From CAZMCT01 sp964564785 (GTDB taxonomy: Bacteria; Planctomycetota; Phycisphaerae; UBA1845; Fen-1342), in the NCBI GenBank assembly GCA_964564785.1, contig CAZMCT010000020.1, forward strand, positions 1-38,587: a stretch of DNA of 38,587 nt. The letters run 5' to 3'. The position numbers were made by a program, and so were the translations under genes. Below, piece after piece: positions 34,226 to 38,587 of the stretch; within the stretch, counting starts at the first letter, position 1; the number at the start of each line of letters is the position of its first letter. The notes beneath the pieces were generated by a model, which did no database searches, had not been told where the DNA came from, and was given only the letters and a program-made list of their open reading frames with translations.

Positions 34226-34858
34226 TTAGTCAATGGCACGGTCGCCATATAGATCGCCAATGGTCGCGATGCGCTTGCGCGCAACCGCCCTCGCGGCTTC
34301 CCAGGGATCAGGAGGATTAGTCAAAAAGAACGTGGTATACCATTCTACGCCGTTCCGTGGGCTTACATAGGCCGCGACGAGCTCACCGGAAATCGGGTTG
34401 TGGGCCTCGGCTTCGATATTGGCCGTGGCTAATGCATATTCTCGCTGTGGCCAGGGAGGCGGAGGCGTGTCTACGGGTCCTGTGAGCCGCAGATTAACTT
34501 GAAGACGAACACAAAGCACCTGCGGCCCCGGTTCGGTCACGATCCCCTTGTGCTTGCCGATCGCTGCGGTCAACTCGTCATTGACAAACCTGCGAAACGC
34601 AGCAACGTCCTCCGGTGTGGCACAGTTGTCCCCATTTTCATTCATGCAGCGAACCTCAACGGATTCAATAAGCACGGCCTTGTATTCCGTTAAATCAATG
34701 TCCGGATTCCAGTAAACGAGTGCACCCTGAATCGTAGGGTGCGGCTTGAGGACTGAATAATCGCTCAGAAAACCCGTACAGCGTGGTTGTTCGCTGGCAC
34801 AGCCGACCAGCGCGAGACAAGCTCCACACGATACGATAAATGCCATTATGTTCTTCAT
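34226..34858 (-). CDS. DUF3313-like lipoprotein
   Basis: 210 residues from ATG 34858. Signal helix (IMAFIVSCGACLALVGC) with a lipobox cysteine, then CTGFLSDYSVLKPHP and YWNPDIDLTEYKAVLIESVE, which is the DUF3313 start pattern, and later VRLQVNLRLTGPVDTPP. DUF3313 proteins are periplasm-facing lipoproteins of unknown role. ATG 34858 overlaps the stop of the upstream DUF2934-like gene as ATGA, so the two are probably co-translated. The gene looks AT-richer in its third codon positions than its neighbours, which may hint at different origin. Confidence 0.8.
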   Translation of the reverse strand: MKNIMAFIVSCGACLALVGCASEQPRCTGFLSDYSVLKPHPTIQGALVYWNPDIDLTEYKAVLIESVEVRCMNENGDNCATPEDVAAFRRFVNDELTAAIGKHKGIVTEPGPQVLCVRLQVNLRLTGPVDTPPPPWPQREYALATANIEAEAHNPISGELVAAYVSPRNGVEWYTTFFLTNPPDPWEAARAVARKRIATIGDLYGDRAID

Positions 34859-35085
34859 GGTCGCGCCTTTATGCCGGTGCTTCCGGCAGGTGTCACACAT
34901 GAATGCGCAGTACGTGCAGTGTCCGGCACACCGTTGCGGCGTAAGCAGACGTCGTGAGCGCGCGTTCGAATCTCGACCTCGCTCGGTCTCCTGTCCGCCA
35001 ACTCGCTCGCTTCGGTGGCCAGCACATCACGAATCACCTGCTCCCCGCCGATCTGTCGGATTCGGTTGCCATGTCGCAGCGTCAT
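34855..35085 (-). CDS. DUF2934-like small protein B
   Basis: 76 residues from ATG 35085, with AAAGGAGG six bases upstream, one of the strongest ribosome-binding sites in the window. The N-terminus MTLRHGNRIRQ is identical to protein A (33672-33908), then GGEQVIRDVLATEASELADR and the DUF2934-like helix SEVEIRTRAHDVCLRRNG. After NGVP the sequence diverges from protein A and loses the expected DW-x-x-AE-x-EL segment, so the C-terminus may be altered by a frameshift or recombination. It overlaps the next lipoprotein start by four bases. Confidence 0.75.
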   Translation of the reverse strand: MTLRHGNRIRQIGGEQVIRDVLATEASELADRRPSEVEIRTRAHDVCLRRNGVPDTARTAHSCVTPAGSTGIKARP

Positions 35086-35150
35086 GCCGCGCCTCCTTTC
35101 GTGGTACCTTCGGGACACAAGTTCCGTTGCTGCCATGCTCTCATTGTCCG

Positions 35151-36626
35151 TCACCGGACTGTGCCGATCGATGCGAACGGCGCGGAAGATCTGCGTCCAG
35201 CAGACTGCTGCTCGTTCGCGCGGGTTCGCGGCTCGATCGGCTCGACTGTCCAAATCTCAGTCGTCGCCTGAACGGGACGCGATGCAACAAAATAACCCGT
35301 GGCGCGCAGTGCAAACTCGTACTGCTTGCCGTCAAGTGTCGTGCTGAGATCGAGGCGCGCTAGAAGACCGGGGACGACGCTGGCGGTGTAAGTCTCGGCA
35401 CAGATGTTGTCGCCCCAGAAATCGAAAGTGCCTTTCACGCCAATTCGCGTGACGTAGCACTTGGTCGGCTTGCCTTGAATCGGCGCGTCGACTTGCCCGA
35501 TCCGACGTACCGTTGCGTCCGAGTGCGTCATCGGATGCTCGTGCGGATCAACATTGGCGATCACAATCGAGCGCTGCCGGAATGGGATCTCAGCGGGCCG
35601 CTCGTTGTTGATGGTCAGTTCGTGCTCGATGACGGCGCTGTCGGGCGTCTTGGAGACGAGCGTGCTCTTGACGCGGCAGGGTTCCGTGTGGCCATCGCGC
35701 GTGCACGTGCCTTCCAGGACCGCCCACGAGCCGGGCGCAAACGGCGCCCAAGCCTGATAGTCCGGGTTCCGGACCTTTCCCAGCGGAGGGCACGGGCCGG
35801 CCACGCTCGCGGGGGCGACGAACACCAGCGGCGCGATGAAGGCGCGGATGAACGACGCGTTGACGGTGTTCAGGTGGTCGCCGCCGTGCCCGAAATTGCG
35901 GAACGACGGATTCCACCGCACTTCAATCACCTTGGCGTACTGACTCGCGGTCTCCGCTGACGGGTTGGCTGGAATAATGGGGCCCGTCGTCCCCAGGACG
36001 CTGTTGGTGTCGGCACCACGATCGGCTGGTCCGAGGATTGGCAGCAGGACCGTGAGGACGACATCGCGATCCGAGGTGAAGATGTACACATTCTGCCGAA
36101 CGTGTGCCAGCGCTCTGGTCAGGTCGTAGTCGGCGCTCATCGAGCCAGCCAAGAGCACGGCATTCTCGACGATCGGGCTGTTGGGCAGCGCTTCCAGGGT
36201 GTACACCGCGATGACGGTGCCGGCCGAAAAGGCAACCAAGGTGATCGGCGCCTGCGGATGTTCCCGATGAAAAGTCACAATCTTCTGCGCCAGCTCAGTT
36301 GCCTTGGCCCGCTTGTACTCGTTGCTGGCCGTCTGATCGACTGCGAGGGTCAGGCCGGTCTCCCACGAATACATCTCTCCCCAGCCGGGGTAGCCGGCGC
36401 TGCGGAGCCCCTCGCGAATGCCCGCCGATTGATTAATGAGCGGTCCGCCTCCTCCCGCGCCATCCAGGTAAAAGACGTAGCCGCGCTCGCACCGGGCCTG
36501 GACGTCGGCCGGCAGCGTAGCACAGCCAGCGAGAATTGTTGTCGCGCTGAGTGCACAGACAACGCCAAGACGGCCGAGCCACACTCGCGTAGTGAATGTT
36601 CCTGATGGTTTATTGGAGAGTTTCAC
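35151..36626 (-). CDS. lipoprotein with alpha/beta-hydrolase-like domain
   Basis: 491 residues. A signal helix (LGVVCALSATTILAGC) ends in a lipobox cysteine. The first domain, about residues 45-270, is alpha/beta-hydrolase-like: YVFYLDGAGGGGPLIN, GYPGWGEMYSWETGLT, ITLVAFSAGTVIAVYTLE with the nucleophile-elbow pattern F-S-A-G, VLLAGSMSADYDL, VYIFTSDRDVVLTVLLP and FGHGGDHLNT with a candidate catalytic His. The second half (from about residue 290) has beta-rich sequence of unknown type. The protein is exported and lipid-anchored, perhaps an esterase acting on an envelope component. I do not recognise a named family. It lies 65 bases upstream of the DUF2934-like B gene on the same strand. Confidence 0.8.
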   Translation of the reverse strand: MKLSNKPSGTFTTRVWLGRLGVVCALSATTILAGCATLPADVQARCERGYVFYLDGAGGGGPLINQSAGIREGLRSAGYPGWGEMYSWETGLTLAVDQTASNEYKRAKATELAQKIVTFHREHPQAPITLVAFSAGTVIAVYTLEALPNSPIVENAVLLAGSMSADYDLTRALAHVRQNVYIFTSDRDVVLTVLLPILGPADRGADTNSVLGTTGPIIPANPSAETASQYAKVIEVRWNPSFRNFGHGGDHLNTVNASFIRAFIAPLVFVAPASVAGPCPPLGKVRNPDYQAWAPFAPGSWAVLEGTCTRDGHTEPCRVKSTLVSKTPDSAVIEHELTINNERPAEIPFRQRSIVIANVDPHEHPMTHSDATVRRIGQVDAPIQGKPTKCYVTRIGVKGTFDFWGDNICAETYTASVVPGLLARLDLSTTLDGKQYEFALRATGYFVASRPVQATTEIWTVEPIEPRTRANEQQSAGRRSSAPFASIGTVR

Positions 36627-36656
36627 GGGGCACCTCTTCGACGCCAGTTATCGCCA

Positions 36657-36692
36657 CGTGAACAGATCGCGGACCTCAGTTACATGTTCACG
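36657..36692. terminator. perfect 8-bp inverted repeat between genes
   Basis: CGTGAACA at 36657-36664 and TGTTCACG at 36685-36692 form a perfect inverted repeat with a 20-base spacer, its right arm overlapping the PPC-protein stop. It might be a weak terminator or a dimeric-regulator site upstream of the hydrolase-like lipoprotein gene; I cannot decide. Confidence 0.3.
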
Positions 36693-37272
36693 AGGCCAGG
36701 CACAGCGGATCAACGCCCGTCTCCGGTTCGTTCGCGCAGCGCAGCGGCCGGGACCATCCGGCGAGCGTGATTTTCAAGTTCGAACGAACGTGCGCCCGGA
36801 GCAGGTGACCAGTCCGAGTCGAGCCATCACGCAACCGCAGAACAGCGTGCGCGTGTAAGAGCGCCTGTCCGTCAGCCAGCCCGAGCCCGCCGATGAGCGA
36901 CAGTTCTGCCTCCTCGCGCACATGCACCTGCGTGTAGTCGTGCGTCGCTGAATCCCAGCAGGCGATCTGCGCGCTCCTGACGGCGCCGCTCGCCTTCAGA
37001 GAGCCGCTCACCAGTCGCTCTTCGCGCGCAAATTCAAGCAGGGCCGAGAGGATCTCCTGGCCTTGCCTAAGCGACAGTAAGTGGGTCGCGATGTCTTCCT
37101 GCCGGCTCACGTCAGCGAACGGCACTGCTCCCCACCCGGCGTGGCCCCAGGGCCGCTGCGGCCCCCTGCTTCGGTTGCTCGATGCCTGCGCGGGAGTCGC
37201 GTTCGCCGCATTCTGACGACCAGCAGCCAGAGGGCTGCGCCGTGTGGACCTGTCGTACTTGAAATCGTGCAT
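36688..37272 (-). CDS. PPC (DUF296) domain protein
   Basis: 194 residues from ATG 37272, where GGAG lies six bases upstream. A variable, low-complexity N-terminus (about 50 residues) precedes the PPC domain: LSLRQGQEILSALLEFAREE, LKASGAVRSAQIACWDSAT, YTQVHVREEAELSLIGG, LLHAHAVLRLRDGSTRTGHL, then LRAHVRSNLKITL. The His-x-His and GHLL-x-AHV positions are the zinc-binding site of this family. PPC domains occur in plant AT-hook proteins and in bacteria, where they are soluble oligomers of unknown function. The open frame extends to 38019, and an ATG at 37620 (GAGGCGG upstream) is possible; the extra part is low-complexity. Confidence 0.8.
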   Translation of the reverse strand: MHDFKYDRSTRRSPLAAGRQNAANATPAQASSNRSRGPQRPWGHAGWGAVPFADVSRQEDIATHLLSLRQGQEILSALLEFAREERLVSGSLKASGAVRSAQIACWDSATHDYTQVHVREEAELSLIGGLGLADGQALLHAHAVLRLRDGSTRTGHLLRAHVRSNLKITLAGWSRPLRCANEPETGVDPLCLAS

Positions 37273-37789
37273 CGCAGACTCCGTGGGTCGGTCAGCATTC
37301 ATCCGCGAATCGCTCGGAGGCAACTGCCGTGCCGGAGCGAGTTGCGGCACCCCGATGGACGAAATGAGGGCAGGACGGCGTTGTGCGCGCGCTTGCGTCG
37401 CCGGTTCTGGCTCGGCCCGGGAAAGTAAGTGACCCGGTTGGATGAAAGATGATCCAAACCTCCGACGAGTCACACGAGCTGCGGGGGTGACGGCAAGCCC
37501 CGGGTTCGGCATGCGACGCGAAGCTGCTGAACTCGTGCCGGCCGGTGCGAGCAACGCCGTCGGACGCGTGGCAGTGGGAACCGGCTCAGCGACATGCCTG
37601 GCCGGCTGGAGATTTCTCATGACCGCCTCGTGAACGAATCGGCGCGCCGTTATCGGCGCCTTGGCACGGAAGATGCCCTCTGTTCTCCAGCCGACGCCAA
37701 GGCCGGTGGTCGGCACAGAAACTGAGGCGAAGGTCACCTGAGACCGGACCACGAATGATGTGCGGCGAATCGAAACGAAGGACCTGCCC
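37273..37789. other. region without a supported gene
   Basis: About 515 bases. The minus frame of the PPC protein stays open here, but it is rich in Arg, Pro and Ala without family features. It may be an extended N-terminus, leader or non-coding sequence. Divergent promoters for the PPC gene and the plus-strand small gene are probably here. Confidence 0.4.
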
Positions 37790-38080
37790 ATGATCCCGCA
37801 AATGATGAAACTAGCCGCCGTGGAATATGTGGGGGAGCGCGACTGGGAATGCGATCCTGCGGTCGCCGAGATGCGCACGGCGATCGGGGTCGCGCTGTTC
37901 GAAGACCCGCGTGAACTGGATATCCGCTTCCTGTGGACGCGGTGGCGGACAAGCTGCTTCCGCGTGAACTGGTGGACCACCCTCGGCCAAGAACCGCGCA
38001 TCCGGCGTTCTGCGTTCATCCGCGTGGAGCGCGAGCCGCGCGGCTACCGCGTTCTAACGCAGGGTCCCCTGGCGGCCTGA
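37790..38080 (+). CDS. small conserved-looking hypothetical protein
   Basis: 96 residues from ATG 37790 (AAGGA about eight bases upstream); the frame extends to 37760. The sequence KLAAVEYVGERDWECDPAVA, IGVALFEDPRELDIRFLWTR and FRVNWWTTLGQEPRIRRSAF is mixed alpha/beta with many Trp. I do not recognise a family. It is read opposite to its neighbours, and a strong hairpin follows the stop, which supports a real, singly transcribed gene. Confidence 0.5.
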   Translation: MIPQMMKLAAVEYVGERDWECDPAVAEMRTAIGVALFEDPRELDIRFLWTRWRTSCFRVNWWTTLGQEPRIRRSAFIRVEREPRGYRVLTQGPLAA

Positions 38081-38112
38081 AACTCCTCCTCTCCCTCTCC
38101 TCCCTCCGCGCC

Positions 38113-38141
38113 AGCCGGACGGTCTGCCCGACCGTCCGGCT
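38113..38141 (+). terminator. strong hairpin downstream of the small hypothetical gene
   Basis: A perfect 12-bp inverted repeat, AGCCGGACGGTC / GACCGTCCGGCT, with a five-base TGCCC loop lies 32 bases after the stop at 38080. Only a short TCTT follows, so it is a hairpin terminator with a weak U-run. Confidence 0.7.
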
Positions 38142-38558
38142 CTTGCCAGTATTAGACCGCGGGCCAGAGGCTCCGGCGCGATGATCGCGAGATTGCCTGA
38201 GTGGCTCGAAAACTGCCATGAGTCAAACGACTTACGTGCCTCGTGCGGTGGGTGTGGAACGGTGGCCGACGGGCGTGCCTGCAGGACATTGGCGCGCCCT
38301 AACCGACATGTTTCTAGAGACTTATGATGCACTCGGCCCGACGGGCTCAAGCGTGGCCGACGGTCACCGCTAGTTAAGGTCCGTTGCGGGCCGGCGACTG
38401 TCGGCCGATAATTGTACGGGCTGGCGTGGTTTTGGCGGCCCGCCTCGACTAGCGCGGTGGCCTGGCATTCGAGTTGCTTGGCTTTTTCCAGAATGTCGCG
38501 CACGCGCTCCAGCAGGTGGTTGAGTCGAAGGCACTTACTAACCAGTGCAGTAAATATA
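38142..38558. other. right-edge region, possible minus-strand frame
   Basis: A minus-strand frame from the right edge reads NHLLERVRDILEKAKQLECQ then ATALVEAGRQNHASPYNYRP. The first part looks like a real amphipathic helix, but there is no start codon in frame with a clear ribosome-binding site, and the part left of about 38350 becomes Arg/Gly-rich antisense. I cannot assign a gene; it could be the end of one coming from outside or a remnant. Confidence 0.3.
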
Positions 38559-38586
38559 TTGCATTTTGTTGGTTTTGTGTTATACT
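38559..38586 (+). promoter_or_regulatory. sigma70-like promoter pointing off the right edge
   Basis: TTGCAT at 38559-38564 and TATACT at 38581-38586 are 16 bases apart in an AT-rich stretch of about 50 bases, in contrast to the GC-rich window. This matches sigma70 -35 and -10 hexamers well. Any gene would lie beyond the edge. Confidence 0.55.
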
Positions 38587-38587
38587 T

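Noticed and set aside
34858..34960. Cys-rich frame upstream of the DUF3313 lipoprotein (CTYCAFMCDTCRKH), zinc-finger-like
   Set aside because: It overlaps the DUF2934-like B gene, which has a far better start site; the Cys pattern is probably a chance product of another frame.
36688..38019. 443-codon version of the PPC protein
   Set aside because: The N-terminal 190 or more residues are Arg/Ala/Pro-rich without family features, and a good ribosome-binding site precedes the ATG at 37272.

Overview
This is a GC-rich bacterial chromosomal window without rRNA or tRNA genes that I can see. The gene content suggests a Gram-negative-type envelope: an RND efflux pump, an Mla/MCE lipid-transport cassette and several lipoboxes. 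Several features recall Planctomycetota or a related lineage: a plant-like ATP-phosphofructokinase, twin DUF2934-like proteins, remnants of a large serine recombinase, an IS5-group (DUF4096-type) transposase remnant, and short inverted-repeat elements. I hold that assignment loosely, because no marker gene is present.

Layout. (1) 136-4261, plus strand: an RNase-H-fold DUF429-like protein, a nucleoside deaminase, two membrane proteins and an FAD amine-oxidase-type flavoprotein. (2) 4276-8233: a photolyase/cryptochrome and its usual companion DUF2256-DUF3253 protein on the minus strand, then a small conserved hypothetical, a 4-TM membrane protein and a renalase-like flavoprotein on the plus strand. 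Together this looks like a light/oxidative-damage island. (3) 8234-11760: a mobile-element graveyard. It holds an IS5-type transposase remnant interrupted by a 125-bp MITE-like element, a chain of four short hairpins, a serine-recombinase scrap, a helix-turn-helix scrap and one apparently intact DDE transposase. (4) 11761-19570, minus strand: a central-carbon operon reading EAL phosphodiesterase, GH13 amylase, PEP carboxykinase, AspT/YidE-like transporter and ATP-phosphofructokinase, with ATGA-type overlaps. The phosphofructokinase has lost one base. The PEP carboxykinase has lost its N-terminal half and carries a truncated IS630 element that is fused in frame to its C-terminal half.

(5) 19772-23353, minus strand: decayed and small membrane genes. 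These are a Ser/Thr kinase fragment abutting an alcohol-dehydrogenase tail, a K+-channel-like protein, a small membrane protein, an MFS tail and a frameshifted YHS-domain gene. (6) 23378-28078: an RND pump and its lipoprotein adaptor. The pump carries an unusual insertion of about 90 residues. (7) 28510-36626, minus strand: a long, tightly packed run. It encodes a two-domain alpha/beta-hydrolase-like lipoprotein, two DUF2934-like small proteins, a DUF3313-like lipoprotein, a STAS-like protein, an HPF/RaiA-like protein, a SpoIIE-type PP2C phosphatase, STAS-MlaE, MlaF, MlaD and a PqiC-like lipoprotein. This joins envelope lipid transport to stress-type regulatory parts and is the most attractive candidate for an undescribed functional unit. 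(8) 36688-38587: a PPC (DUF296) protein, one small hypothetical, a strong hairpin, and an AT-rich edge with a good sigma70-like promoter pointing out of the window.

An unusual number of genes are broken (pfkA, pckA, kinase, adh, MFS, YHS, IS5 transposase). Some breaks are single-base and could be sequencing errors. The chimeric junctions and large deletions cannot be explained that way.
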